Source: Dehalobacter sp. (GTDB lineage Bacteria > Bacillota > Desulfitobacteriia > Desulfitobacteriales > Syntrophobotulaceae). Taken from it: DNA of 64,000 bases. A model generated the notes under the pieces. That model did no database searches. It was given only the letters and a program-made list of their open reading frames with translations, and was not told where the DNA came from. Positions 9,185 to 18,298 of the stretch are shown here, piece by piece. The position numbers and the translations under genes were made by a program. Numbering within the stretch: the stretch's first letter is position 1; each line of letters begins with the position of its first letter. Location of the stretch: contig JAMPIU010000199.1 of NCBI GenBank assembly GCA_023667845.1, positions 1 through 64,000 on the forward strand. The letters run 5' to 3'.

Positions 9185-10321
9185 TCATGTTTTTAAGGAC
9201 TTAATACCGGTATATACGTAATTTATGACCGGAAGAGGATCCTGTAACGATAGTATATCATCATCGTAATACTTTACAAATTCTTTACACAGTGAGTAGT
9301 TTTTACTTTTTCCTATAGTTTTAATCAGAGACATCGAATCGTCAAAGTAATTTCTAGTAATGACCCCTAGCTTATAGTTTAGTACCGGTTTTACATCGCC
9401 ATCAACAGCCATCTGGTACAGTAAATACGGAAAATGCACGCCAGATCTAACTGCCTGGTTAATCGATCCCCAGATTCGGGGATTAACTTCCATAAGGACT
9501 GGTTTTTTTGATCTGCTATCCAGCTTAAATTCCACCATTGCCAGACCATGCCATTTGAAGTGTTCCAGTATTTTGGCTGCGTATTTCTCCATTTCGTGGT
9601 GTTCCACACTTATCCTGCAGGTACTGGGGCCTCCAGTTATGGGGTATTCCCTGATGCGCCTATGGGAAAATTTCGCTCGCAAATCTCCGTTATTTAATAA
9701 CATTGAAACACCATAGCCCTCTCCGGGGATGTATTCTTGAATAATGGGGTAGTTATCAGGAGTTAAGTCGTATTTAACTATAGTCTGCTTATATGCGCTA
9801 ATCAAATCTTCTTTATTGTTGATATACGATAACCCTTTACTGCTGCTTGTCTCTCTTAATTTTATGACCACGGGGTATTCCAGTTTATCTGCAGTACCGT
9901 TTAGCACCTCTAAATCCTGTATCAGTATTGTCTTTGGAGCGGGGATGCCTAGTTCTTCGGCAATTAGCGCCATTGAAGCTTTATTATCCATTCTCTTCAT
10001 TATGTCGTAATCGTGTAAGGGTAATTTGATAAATTTATCAAATTTATACTTGTACTTCGATAAAACATACGTATCTTCAGAGTGTGTTGGTATGAGTACA
10101 CTATGTTTATTGTTCTCGACATATTTAGCGAGGATGTTGATAAATTCGATAGTGTCAAGTTTTGGGCTTGGGTATCTGAAAAACTGATTAGAGTATCTAG
10201 ATAGCGATGACAGGGCATACGGACGGTGGTCAGCTGTCGTTACCTTAACATGGTGCTGGCCAAGGTCTCTAGTAACAACCAATGCTTTCGAGCTGTTTGC
10301 TGTTGTGATTATTGCTGACAT
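9185..10321 (-). CDS. ATP-grasp carboxylate-amine ligase-like protein
   Basis: 378 residues related to the carbamoyl-phosphate-synthase/PylC type of ATP-grasp enzyme. It shows a short N-terminal Rossmann-like part (ALVVTRDLGQHHVKVTTADH), the ATP-binding segments YPVVIKLRETSSSKGLSY and IIQEYIPGEGYGVSMLL, and the metal-binding MEVNPRIWGSI near residue 300. Such enzymes form an amide or similar bond from a carboxylate with ATP. Placed between PHP and GT4 genes, it most likely adds an amino acid or other acyl group to a sugar or precursor; that role is inference. Confidence 0.78.
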   Translation of the reverse strand: MSAIITTANSSKALVVTRDLGQHHVKVTTADHRPYALSSLSRYSNQFFRYPSPKLDTIEFINILAKYVENNKHSVLIPTHSEDTYVLSKYKYKFDKFIKLPLHDYDIMKRMDNKASMALIAEELGIPAPKTILIQDLEVLNGTADKLEYPVVIKLRETSSSKGLSYINNKEDLISAYKQTIVKYDLTPDNYPIIQEYIPGEGYGVSMLLNNGDLRAKFSHRRIREYPITGGPSTCRISVEHHEMEKYAAKILEHFKWHGLAMVEFKLDSRSKKPVLMEVNPRIWGSINQAVRSGVHFPYLLYQMAVDGDVKPVLNYKLGVITRNYFDDSMSLIKTIGKSKNYSLCKEFVKYYDDDILSLQDPLPVINYVYTGIKSLKT

Positions 10322-10328
10322 GGGATAC

Positions 10329-10970
10329 TCATTTTATGACCCTTTTAATAGCTTCACCCGTGATCGTATTGTATACTCTAAAAATTTTTACGAGTGGTGT
10401 ACCATGAACTTGGATATTCATATTTGACAAATTTTTTCTCAAGTCTTCTTCGGATGAAGTATAACTAATACTGTTATATACTCTTCCAATTTCGTAGCTA
10501 TAATGTGAGTCACTGCCTGCTATTGTTCTTTTTTGGATACTTTTAGCTAACACTAATCCCTGGTGATTTAGCTCATTACTTGTTCTACCGTTTATACCTT
10601 CGAATAGATCAACTTTTTTTAACATATCTGTTGTAGGCATTACTTTTCGTTTTAACGGGTGGGGAAGTATCGCTATGCCATCTTGCTTCCTGATCTCTTC
10701 AATCACATCTAAAAAGCCATAATTTGTGATATCATCATTTAAATATAACCCAATTAAATCTCCACAATCCGTTTTAATTTCCGAACCTATAATTATAGTA
10801 ATATTTTTATCTTTAATATTTTTTGCTTTGATACCGCCTTTTATAGAATTATGATCGGTAATCGCTATGGCGTTAAGCCCGCGTTTAACGGCTATTTTTA
10901 TTATCAATGCCGGGGATAACATTGAATCATATGAATATAAGCTATGTATGTGTAGATCGAATCTATACAC
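10329..10970 (-). CDS. PHP-domain metal-dependent phosphoesterase
   Basis: 213 residues. The metal ligands of the PHP fold appear in order: DLHIHSLYSYD at the N-terminus, AITDHNSIKG, IIGSEIKTDCGDLIGLYL, ILPHPLKRK and AGSDSHYSYEIG. Family members hydrolyse phosphoesters using three metal ions; the substrate here is unknown, and a nucleotide or sugar phosphate from the surrounding pathway is likely. It starts at GTG 10970, with GAGGT about 6 nt upstream. It sits 8 bp before the ATP-grasp gene, in the same operon. Confidence 0.8.
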   Translation of the reverse strand: MYRFDLHIHSLYSYDSMLSPALIIKIAVKRGLNAIAITDHNSIKGGIKAKNIKDKNITIIIGSEIKTDCGDLIGLYLNDDITNYGFLDVIEEIRKQDGIAILPHPLKRKVMPTTDMLKKVDLFEGINGRTSNELNHQGLVLAKSIQKRTIAGSDSHYSYEIGRVYNSISYTSSEEDLRKNLSNMNIQVHGTPLVKIFRVYNTITGEAIKRVIK

Positions 10971-10991
10971 TTTTGTACCTCATATCTAACG

Positions 10992-11777
10992 TTACCCGAA
11001 CAATTCTCTAAATAATATAATATTTTTTTTGCCAAAATTTAATATTGAATCCTTAATATATCCTTTGACCCATTCAGAGTCATTGATTGCCCATCTTTCC
11101 GGGTGTGTGGTAATATACTCATTACTCACATCGCCCTTTTCGATAAGAGATATAAGATCGGCTGTAGAGTGGATGATATTAGTATTTGCCTTCTTCTGCC
11201 CCATATGATCACGGAGGTTATTTTTGCTGTTCCAACTTCTGCCTGTGTCCGAGAAATAGTTCATCACGCTTTTTCCGGATAAGTATGCTTCTCCGATTAT
11301 TCCGTATTGTTTATAACTGTACTTTTTCCAGAGGTCTCTGTTGTCATACTTTGAGAGTGGGCTGCCATGCATACAGATAGTATCAACTTTGACATACTCC
11401 CTAAATCGGTTCAGCTCTTGTTTGAAGAGATAAATAGCTCTCTCAAAGTTCCCATTAGCCTTACTCAGGGTTTCATAATGGTATCCTATTTCGTGTCCCA
11501 TGTCCTCGATCTTTTTCATGATCATGGGCTGAAAAGCCTCTTTGGTCGTCCTGAAATAATAAGTCGATCTAACGTCGCACTCGTGCTCTAACTCTGCCAT
11601 CAGGAGAGCATTGTAAGGTTTTCTATCAACATCGTGTCTAAGGATGATGAAATCTTTCGGTGTTTCCGATGAGAGATACTCTCTAAAGGTTAAGGCAGGA
11701 TATTTCGAGGATACGATGGCTTTGCAGAACTCCCGGTACATATCCATTGTGAAGTCCTGGCTGATGATTTTCTTCAT
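10992..11777 (-). CDS. Polysaccharide deacetylase-like (NodB-fold) protein
   Basis: 261 residues from the preferred ATG at 11777; the ATG four codons upstream is less likely because the GGTGGG ribosome site lies between the two. The NodB-like motifs are visible: FIILRHDVDRKP (the Asp-Asp-type motif 1 appears as HDVD) and GHEIGYHYET (His-rich motif 2), plus a later CMHGSPLSKYDNRDLW segment. Family members remove N- or O-acetyl groups from sugars with a bound metal. The acetylated target would be a sugar made by this operon. The C-terminal part is less typical, so activity is not certain. Confidence 0.7.
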   Translation of the reverse strand: MKKIISQDFTMDMYREFCKAIVSSKYPALTFREYLSSETPKDFIILRHDVDRKPYNALLMAELEHECDVRSTYYFRTTKEAFQPMIMKKIEDMGHEIGYHYETLSKANGNFERAIYLFKQELNRFREYVKVDTICMHGSPLSKYDNRDLWKKYSYKQYGIIGEAYLSGKSVMNYFSDTGRSWNSKNNLRDHMGQKKANTNIIHSTADLISLIEKGDVSNEYITTHPERWAINDSEWVKGYIKDSILNFGKKNIILFRELFG

Positions 11778-11805
11778 TTTCCCACCCATCTACTATAGTA
11801 AATTA

Positions 11806-13368
11806 TTATAGTTGTGTTTTGCTCTTATCCGCCTGCATATCGAACAGCATCGCAAACATGAGGAATTGTAGTCCCATCAGTGTTATGAACGCTGCCAGCA
11901 GCGGGAAGTTCTGAGATACCGGCTGATGCAGAATTTTCTCAATTACTATGTAAGCGCTGAATATGATCCCGAAAGGCACCATTAGCATGCTTGCCGCGTA
12001 GAATAATACCAGCGGGTTAAAATCCAGCAATATGTACTTGGTCTTGAGCCTCCAGAGAAACCCCCTGAACAGCATCGGAGAGACTTTTCGGATATACCTG
12101 CTGTACTTGATCTTGGACTTTTCCCGCCCGTACCTTGATGGCATGGGTATGTCGATGGTTCTCATGCCATACGTGTTCAGCTTTACAAGCATGTCGTTGC
12201 AATAGCCGTAGTACGTATAAATTGCGTCGAGGTCCAGGGCTTCGAGGGCCTGCCTGGAGATCGCCGTGTAACCGTTTTGTGGGTCTGTGACGCCCCAGTA
12301 GCCGCTGGCGATCTTGGTCAGCATAGTCAGGATGAAATTGCCGAAGGACCTCCATTTGCTCATGCCTTTGCGGAAGTCTTTGCTGATGAGCCGGTTGCCT
12401 TTTGTGTAGTCTGCTTTGCCCTCGATGATCGGGATTAAAAGCCTGGGCAACTGGTCCGGATCCATCTGGTTATCGCCCGCCATGATGGCGACGATATCCA
12501 TCTCATCTTCCAGTGCCCGCTTATAACCCGTAACTATGGCCGCACCTACTCCCTTGTTTACTTCGTGCCTGATGTTAACGATCCTGGGATCGGTCATCTC
12601 TTCTATGATTTTTGGAGTCTTGTCCTTGCTACAATCATCGATTATGAAAATTTTATCCACGTAATTGGGAATGCCTCTGATTGTTTCTCCAATAAGAAGC
12701 TCTTCGTTATAAGAAGGCACGACTATCCCTATCTTATACATGTTAAAGATACCGAAGTTCTTCTCATCAAAATACAGGTTTTTAATTTTTTTACCATTAT
12801 TCTTGGAATGTGTTATTACCGCTTCAGTAAAATCCTTGCCATGGTCTATCTTCAGCGCATCGAAGTTCAGCCCATCGAAATAGTTGTATGTACATGCGAT
12901 GAAGCCTTTCTGGTAGTTCTTAGGCTTCTTATTATTAAGGAACATAATGATCTCATTAGCCCTTGAATTGTAGTCGATATTGGATGAGCCAATAACAATG
13001 TCGTAGCCTTCTTCGATGTTTTTCAAGAGCTCAGAAATTTTCCCGGGATCATGCGTGCCATCTCCATAAAGCGTTATTATAACGGGGGCATCGTTCTCTG
13101 CCTTGATCCGGTTTAGTACCGTGGCATAGTTGGTCTTGCCTGCATTGATTACTTCCGCTCCGAGTGGATTAGTTATCCCATAAATTCGCTCATCGTAATT
13201 ATCGAGTATTACATAGACCTTATCAACGTATTTTTTAGTTATCGTGATAATGCTGCCAATTGTAAGGTAGTTCACCCTGTGGTGGATTATTGCGATACAA
13301 TTGACTGGCGTATTATGCCTGAACGTGCTAGTACTCATTAAATATTCAGGATTTATTTCCGAACTCAT
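11806..13368 (-). CDS. Double GT2 glycosyltransferase with C-terminal membrane helices
   Basis: 520 residues with two GT-A-like halves. Residues about 20-200 resemble a GT2 domain with LYGDGTHDP in the place of the DxD region. Residues about 210-440 are a full GT2 domain of the dolichyl-phosphate-sugar synthase type (IGIVVPSYNEELLIGETI, IIDDCSKDKTPKIIEE, NKGVGAAIVTGYKRAL, GDNQMDPDQLPRLL, DPQNGYTAIS). Two membrane helices end the protein at about 455-510. Expected to charge a polyprenyl or dolichyl phosphate at the membrane. The fusion of a second, probably degenerate GT2 domain at the N-terminus is unusual. Confidence 0.8.
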   Translation of the reverse strand: MSSEINPEYLMSTSTFRHNTPVNCIAIIHHRVNYLTIGSIITITKKYVDKVYVILDNYDERIYGITNPLGAEVINAGKTNYATVLNRIKAENDAPVIITLYGDGTHDPGKISELLKNIEEGYDIVIGSSNIDYNSRANEIIMFLNNKKPKNYQKGFIACTYNYFDGLNFDALKIDHGKDFTEAVITHSKNNGKKIKNLYFDEKNFGIFNMYKIGIVVPSYNEELLIGETIRGIPNYVDKIFIIDDCSKDKTPKIIEEMTDPRIVNIRHEVNKGVGAAIVTGYKRALEDEMDIVAIMAGDNQMDPDQLPRLLIPIIEGKADYTKGNRLISKDFRKGMSKWRSFGNFILTMLTKIASGYWGVTDPQNGYTAISRQALEALDLDAIYTYYGYCNDMLVKLNTYGMRTIDIPMPSRYGREKSKIKYSRYIRKVSPMLFRGFLWRLKTKYILLDFNPLVLFYAASMLMVPFGIIFSAYIVIEKILHQPVSQNFPLLAAFITLMGLQFLMFAMLFDMQADKSKTQL

Positions 13369-13388
13369 GGTAATAGCACTCCGGGTTA

Positions 13389-14369
13389 CTACGCCAGAAC
13401 CCTGTCTCCCTTGCTTATCCCGTGGGACCCCAGGACTGATTCGACCTTCTGGGGCATCCTGGTCTTATAGGACTCGATGGATGCCAGAGCGACCTCAAGA
13501 GCATGCTTCCCATCCTCGCCTTGAGTTACAGGGGCTCCCCCTGTTCTGCAGACTTTCAAGAAGCTCTCGAGCTCGTTCAGGAGCGGCTCCTTCTTGTCGA
13601 CCTTAGCCTCTTTGATCCAGTCCTTTTCGTGGATAACGACTTTCTGCTCTATGTAATCGCCATAAGCAACGCCTTCGGTGCCAATAACGGTAAAGTTCCT
13701 GGTCTTATGAGGGGTAAGCCAGTTCGTCTCTACCACGCCTACCCTGTCATCGTCGAAGCGTATCAAGATAGACGCATGGTCTTCGAAGGCGTGGATTTCT
13801 CTTCCGGCGACGGCGTAAACCTCTATAGCCGGCAAGTTGTACAAATAAGATATGATATCTATATCGTGAACACCGATGTCCAGTATAACTCCGACATCCC
13901 TGATCCTGGGATTAAACGGGCCTACCCTGCGCGTCGAGATGGATACAATTTTACCGAGCCCACCGCTGTCGATTATCTCCTTCATTTTAATGACAGCAGG
14001 ATTAAACCGCTCAATATGTCCGACCATTAGGGTCAATTTTTCCATTTTCGCGGCCACAATGATGTCATCCGCATTTTCCAGTGTATCTGCAATGGGTTTC
14101 TCGACCAGTAAGCTTGTACCAGAATTGATGACATCCAGTGCCACTTTTTTATGCATAGTCGTCGGAACGACAATACTGACAGCATCAAGATCATGCTTTA
14201 ACAGTTCTTTATAGTCAGTGAAACCTTCCGTTTCATATTCTGTAGAAAGTTTATCTACGCGCTTTTTATCGATGTCAGATATACCGACAAGTTCCGTTCC
14301 TGGCATCTGTCCATAAATGCGGATATGGTTCTGGCCCATTGCACCTGCACCAATAACCCCAACTCTCAT
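13389..14369 (-). CDS. Gfo/Idh/MocA-family sugar dehydrogenase (WlbA/WbpB-like)
   Basis: 326 residues. It has a Rossmann motif at the very N-terminus (GVIGAGAMGQNHIRIY), the EKP motif (VEKPIADTLENAD) at about residue 95 and the DIGVHDIDIISYL segment with the catalytic-site His at about 175. With the aminotransferase and acetyltransferase directly downstream this makes the three-enzyme set that turns the C3 hydroxyl of a UDP-GlcNAc(A) into a 3-acetamido group (3-dehydrogenase, then aminotransferase, then acetyltransferase). The exact UDP-sugar is inference from this context. Confidence 0.84.
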   Translation of the reverse strand: MRVGVIGAGAMGQNHIRIYGQMPGTELVGISDIDKKRVDKLSTEYETEGFTDYKELLKHDLDAVSIVVPTTMHKKVALDVINSGTSLLVEKPIADTLENADDIIVAAKMEKLTLMVGHIERFNPAVIKMKEIIDSGGLGKIVSISTRRVGPFNPRIRDVGVILDIGVHDIDIISYLYNLPAIEVYAVAGREIHAFEDHASILIRFDDDRVGVVETNWLTPHKTRNFTVIGTEGVAYGDYIEQKVVIHEKDWIKEAKVDKKEPLLNELESFLKVCRTGGAPVTQGEDGKHALEVALASIESYKTRMPQKVESVLGSHGISKGDRVLA

Positions 14370-14370
14370 G

Positions 14371-15456
14371 TTAAACGCTCCTTAATGTCTCTGCGATAAA
14401 ATCAATATCTTCGGTAGTCACTGAAGGATGGACCGGCAGCGATACGACTTCGCCAGCCGCTTGCTCTGAGATCGGATAGGACTCGTCATAGCCATTATTT
14501 TCATAAAGAGTTTGCATGTGTACAGGCAAAGGATAATAAATACCTGTACCAATGCCCGCCTTATTTAATTTCGTAACGACTTCATCTCTACCGTTGTTAA
14601 ATTCTTTGGTTATCCTGATTGTATACTGGTGAAATACATGCTTGCACCCCTGTTTTATAACTGGGGTTTTAATACCCCGTATACCCTCTAATCGCCTGGT
14701 AAGGTATTTTGAGTTTTCAATTCTCTTTTCATTGAACGCTGTTACCTTTTTTAACTGAGCTAATCCTATTGCAGCGCTTATATCTGTCATCCTCAGGTTA
14801 TACCCGAGTATATCGTGATAATACCGAACCTTGGAGCCGTGCGACTTAATCATTCTAGCTCTCTCATCGAATTCGGGATCGTTAGAAGTTATTATGCCCC
14901 CTTCGCTGGTGGTCATATTTTTTGTTGGATAAAAGCTAAAACAGCCAGTCTGGAAGGAGCCACATTTTTTACCATCATATTCCGCTCCGTGAGCCTGACA
15001 AGCATCCTCAATAACCGAGAGACCATAGTCTTCAGCAATATCCACGATCGGTTTCATATCGGCAGGGTGGCCATATAAGTCAACCGGGATAATCGCTTTT
15101 GTGTTTTTAGTAATTTTTCTTTTTATATCCTCGGGATCGATATTATACGTATCCGGATCTATGTCAGCAAAAACCGGTTTTGCATTTGCGTATATAATGC
15201 AGTTCGCTGTAGCAATAAAAGTAAATGGCGTTGTTATAACCTCGTCTCCTTTACCTATACCCCGGGCTAAAAGTGCTACGTGGAGTGCAGCGGTTCCCGA
15301 ATTTACTGCTACTGCGTGCTCGACTCCGATGTATCTGGCGAATGCCTCTTCGAATTCTTTTACCTTCTGACCTTCCGCAATAGTCCCTGATTTTAATACT
15401 TCAATGACACCATCAATTTCTTCCTGGCCTATTAACGGCTTAGCAATTGGTATCAT
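14371..15456 (-). CDS. DegT/DnrJ/EryC1 PLP-dependent sugar aminotransferase (WlbC/WbpE-like)
   Basis: 361 residues from the ATG at 15456; a TTG three codons upstream is the other possible start, but AGGA lies at the right distance for the ATG. The family pattern is clear: [18 protein letters not shown] at the N-terminus, [44 protein letters not shown] and the PLP-lysine segment [15 protein letters not shown]. It transfers an amino group, usually from glutamate, to a 3-keto (or 4-keto) nucleotide sugar. It lies 1 bp from the dehydrogenase and overlaps no other gene; one operon. Confidence 0.88.
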   Translation of the reverse strand: MIPIAKPLIGQEEIDGVIEVLKSGTIAEGQKVKEFEEAFARYIGVEHAVAVNSGTAALHVALLARGIGKGDEVITTPFTFIATANCIIYANAKPVFADIDPDTYNIDPEDIKRKITKNTKAIIPVDLYGHPADMKPIVDIAEDYGLSVIEDACQAHGAEYDGKKCGSFQTGCFSFYPTKNMTTSEGGIITSNDPEFDERARMIKSHGSKVRYYHDILGYNLRMTDISAAIGLAQLKKVTAFNEKRIENSKYLTRRLEGIRGIKTPVIKQGCKHVFHQYTIRITKEFNNGRDEVVTKLNKAGIGTGIYYPLPVHMQTLYENNGYDESYPISEQAAGEVVSLPVHPSVTTEDIDFIAETLRSV

Positions 15457-15461
15457 TTTTT

Positions 15462-16184
15462 TCAAATCCTATTGAGCGTTTTTAACATTTCGGGCAAGTC
15501 GATAATTTTTGCTGGGCAACCAATAGCGAGTTTCCATGGCGGGACATCTTTAGTAACAACTGCACCTGCTGCCACCATTGCGCCCTCACCGATCTCAATA
15601 CCCGGCAGAAGAGTTGAATTTGCGCCCAACGAAGCGCCTTTTCTTAAAACAGGTCCTTTAAGATTGTATTTTACCCTAATGGGGTATTTATCGTTAGATA
15701 ATACTGAGCAAGGTCCAAGAAATACATTATCTTCGATCGTCGTATTAGTGGGGATATATACGTTGCTCTGAATACTCACATTATTTCCGATCTCAGAATA
15801 GCCATCTATTACGACATTGGTGCCGATAAGAGCGTTGTTCCCGACGGTTGTTTCCTCTCTTACCATAATATTATGGCCGGTCCGAAGATCGTTACCGATA
15901 ATTACATCACAATAGATGGTTGAATTTGGACGAATAATAGCATTATCGCCTATTTTAGTTCCATTAAATCGATAGCTGTCAGTTATCGCCTTTTTTAATG
16001 CAATTTTTTTAAAAATTTTATTGCTTGGATATCCCAGCTTGACGTTTTCTAATATAGTACAATTCTGGCCGATTTCACAGATACCGTAAATATTACAGGT
16101 TTCATGTATATTACAGTTAACAAATTTTGTATGTTCATGTTTATATTTTATTATCTCATCGCTTTTTATCACGCTGGATACCAT
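15462..16184 (-). CDS. Left-handed beta-helix N-acetyltransferase (WlbB/WbpD-like)
   Basis: 240 residues made mostly of hexapeptide repeats of the left-handed beta-helix fold ([40 protein letters not shown], and late [14 protein letters not shown]). The ending [11 protein letters not shown] is typical of sugar O/N-acetyltransferases. It probably acetylates the amine placed by the aminotransferase. The N-terminal 60 residues carry an extra, Cys-rich strand region ([19 protein letters not shown]), four Cys in 20 residues. First gene of the minus-strand glycan operon. Confidence 0.82.
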   Translation of the reverse strand: MVSSVIKSDEIIKYKHEHTKFVNCNIHETCNIYGICEIGQNCTILENVKLGYPSNKIFKKIALKKAITDSYRFNGTKIGDNAIIRPNSTIYCDVIIGNDLRTGHNIMVREETTVGNNALIGTNVVIDGYSEIGNNVSIQSNVYIPTNTTIEDNVFLGPCSVLSNDKYPIRVKYNLKGPVLRKGASLGANSTLLPGIEIGEGAMVAAGAVVTKDVPPWKLAIGCPAKIIDLPEMLKTLNRI

Positions 16185-16618
16185 TGTTTACATTCTCCGT
16201 TTTATAAATTGAAAGATAAAAAGTCCAGTATTTTCGGCATCCATATTCCTAGATGATTTTAAAATTTTTAGAACTGAAACTCTGCTGATGTTGATCAGTA
16301 GCTTCCCGCTCACCGTCGGGGCAATCTCAGACACCATTTTTCCAACCTCACAATCCTGGACCTTGTTTCCACTGCGTGTAACTGTAAACGCACAATTTTT
16401 CGATAAGGCCTGCGGATTAAATCCGTAGCATTTTTATCGAAAGTTTCCGCCCCACTACTTAAAGATGATATAAATACTAAAGGCTTAAGCTTTATGGCCT
16501 AAACTATGAATTACAAAAATGAAAACTGCGTTTTAGCTGATGCTTTTCTAATAATTATTTTGGGTTATGTGAATGGTCCGTAATCTGGAATCGCTGTCCA
16601 ATCACTAAAAGTCATCCA
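16185..16618. other. 434-bp intergenic region holding a stem-loop
   Basis: No convincing open frame in either direction. It lies downstream of the ParB-like gene and upstream of the acetyltransferase gene, both on the minus strand. The only clear structure is the long inverted repeat at 16398-16442. The part next to 16200 is AT-rich and probably holds the promoter of the glycan operon, but I cannot choose a TATA box. Confidence 0.5.
16398..16442. repeat. Two-tier inverted repeat (stem-loop)
   Basis: Outer arms TTTCGATAA (16398-16406) and TTATCGAAA (16434-16442) are perfect complements. Inner arms CTGCGGATT (16410-16418) and AATCCGTAG (16420-16428) pair with one mismatch that becomes G-U in RNA. 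The two tiers make a hairpin of about 45 nt. It may terminate the ParB transcript or be a small mobile palindrome; no T-run of the bacterial kind is needed in archaea. Confidence 0.5.
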
Positions 16619-17602
16619 TCAATACGCCTGGTTCGGGCCCGTTTCCGCCCCGGCCGCATCCCCGCCGTTCGTCCTCGCGCGCAACGCGTTGAGCCGCTCG
16701 ATAAGCTCATCGATTTTCGCGTCGATCTCCGGCTCCATCGGGGCCTGTCCCTGCATCGATTCCGCCAGTCGCTGGATATCCCGGTCTATCTTGAGGATAT
16801 ATTTCCGGACGGTTTTTTCCAGGCCTTTGTCTGCCGGAACTGTCTCCGTCACGCCGATGTCCTGCGAAAGCGACGCGGCCTCATCCGTACCGGGCTTCAG
16901 GTTGCGCAAGTAAGCCATTGCCGTTTCTTTATCCATCCGGTGCTCCCTGATTTCGCGATATGCGGCCAGCTGGCTTTCCCCCGGTACCCGGGCAATGTCC
17001 TCGAGGATGTTCACGTTCATGACGTAGCAGCTCGCCGGTTCCTCTCTATTCGTGTCCTCCTCGGCCCCTGAGGAAAATGTACTCTGAATACATTTTTCGG
17101 CAGACAGGTCCGCGAGGTACAGGCGCTGCACTTCCGGATCGAGCCTCCGGACCAGTCCGACTTTCGCTGCCACATAATGCGGCGTCTTGCCGATGATGTC
17201 CGCGACCTCGTTGTACCGGTATCCGAACTCTTCCTTCAGCGTCACGAACGCCTGCCCGAGCTCGATGGCGTTCAGGTCCTCGCGCTGGACGTTCGCGATG
17301 ATCTGCTTGAACCGCTTGTCCGCCGCGGTCTCATCGACGTCGATGACGATGTCCCGGCCGACGATGAGCTCCTGCACGCCGAGTTCCCGCAGCGCCATGA
17401 GGCGGCGGGCGCCGTCGACCACGACGAAGCTATCTCTGTCCCGGCAGGCCAGGATCGGCTGGAGCAGCCCGGCATCGGCTATCGTGTCTCGCAGATGCTC
17501 AGTAGAAAAGCCCGACTTGCGAATATGGTCGTCGTCACAGCGCACGAGCCCTATCGGGATCGTCAGCGGATTGTCTGCCGTAGTACCCTGTTTGCCCCCC
17601 AT
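16619..17602 (-). CDS. ParB/Spo0J-like nuclease-fold and HTH protein (orphan)
   Basis: 327 residues. The N-terminal ParB-like part has IPIGLVRCDDDHIRKSG and the motif VVVDGARRLMALRELG (a GxRRL box) at about residue 55-70; the middle has ANVQREDLNAIELGQAF (a QREDLN box) and an HTH in RYNEVADIIGKTPHYVAAKVGLV at about 130-155. It therefore looks like a ParB-type DNA-binding CTPase rather than a nucleotide-sugar enzyme. No ParA is near. Residues about 168-177 are encoded by a palindromic repeat also found at 44463-44489. The C-terminal 80 residues are low-complexity and Glu/Arg-rich. Target DNA unknown; it may regulate nearby genes. Confidence 0.75.
   Translation of the reverse strand: MGGKQGTTADNPLTIPIGLVRCDDDHIRKSGFSTEHLRDTIADAGLLQPILACRDRDSFVVVDGARRLMALRELGVQELIVGRDIVIDVDETAADKRFKQIIANVQREDLNAIELGQAFVTLKEEFGYRYNEVADIIGKTPHYVAAKVGLVRRLDPEVQRLYLADLSAEKCIQSTFSSGAEEDTNREEPASCYVMNVNILEDIARVPGESQLAAYREIREHRMDKETAMAYLRNLKPGTDEAASLSQDIGVTETVPADKGLEKTVRKYILKIDRDIQRLAESMQGQAPMEPEIDAKIDELIERLNALRARTNGGDAAGAETGPNQAY
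17073..17098. repeat. Palindromic element copy 1, inside the ParB-like gene
   Basis: GAAAATGTACTC, one T, then GAATACATTTTTC. This is the same palindrome as the perfect copy at 44463-44489 with one arm mismatch and one extra T. Here it lies in the coding frame, at the joint between the HTH region and the C-terminal part of the ParB-like protein. Confidence 0.6.
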
Positions 17603-17701
17603 AATACCATATCCCGTAAAGGCTTACCAATCGTTGCCCTTACCTCAGAAGATCACGACGCGACCGGCGATAAACTTTCTGATAAATATATAAAGGGTCG
17701 A

Positions 17702-18253
17702 TCAGGTGGCGGTTGCCTTTTCTGTCTTCGCGGTCCGGCCTGTATGCAGGAACGCTTTGATCATGTCGAGCCGGTACAGCCTGAACCGGTAAATGAACCC
17801 GGCAATGATGATCAGACCGGCAATCTCGGGGACGTAGGCGTCAGGCTCGTTCAGCAGTACATAAAAGATGTATCCTGCGTAGTCGTGCAGGCTAAGGGCC
17901 GGGAACTGCCAGCCCATTGTCGGCCAGAGCGACGTACCCGGGGACATCCAGATCTGATCTTCGACCTGATGCATCAGCGCGCCCAGCGCGAGGACGCTGA
18001 TGCCAAGGAAGTGATATTTCCTCTCAACATAGATGGCGACCATAGAGAGCAGGAGTACAAACAGCACTGTGTGCCCGAAAATCCGGCCGTTATGGAACGT
18101 GTCCACGAAGATATAGTGGCCGATCGGCTTATCGATCAGGTCCGGCAGTATTGCGCCTACTATGAGGAAACGATAGTCGATCTTCTCCCTGAGTATGCTA
18201 AAGATAATGAAGGCGAAAAGGAGCGTTACGCCGATATGCCCGAAGAAGATCAT
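17702..18253 (-). CDS. Membrane-bound metal-dependent hydrolase (YdjM/DUF457 family)
   Basis: 183 residues with about five membrane helices. The family signature is present: FFGHIGVTLLFAF at the N-terminus, VGAILPDLIDKPIGHY with the Asp pair and His, then NGRIFGHTVLFVLLL and LMHQVEDQIWM. These His/Asp residues in membrane helices are taken as a metal site; the substrate of the family is not established. It lies about 100 bp from the ParB-like gene and 45 bp from rfbA, on the same strand. Possibly part of the rhamnose operon transcript but not obviously part of the pathway. Confidence 0.78.
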   Translation of the reverse strand: MIFFGHIGVTLLFAFIIFSILREKIDYRFLIVGAILPDLIDKPIGHYIFVDTFHNGRIFGHTVLFVLLLSMVAIYVERKYHFLGISVLALGALMHQVEDQIWMSPGTSLWPTMGWQFPALSLHDYAGYIFYVLLNEPDAYVPEIAGLIIIAGFIYRFRLYRLDMIKAFLHTGRTAKTEKATAT

Positions 18254-18298
18254 ACGGACGTAATGCTTATGTCAGTAGTTTAATACTTTCTCCTGCGA

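Noticed and set aside
17177-18283. A 368-residue open frame on the plus strand
   Set aside because: It lies entirely opposite the ParB-like and hydrolase genes in a GC-rich region; its composition (many Asp/Arg/Val) is that of an antisense shadow and it shows no family motif.
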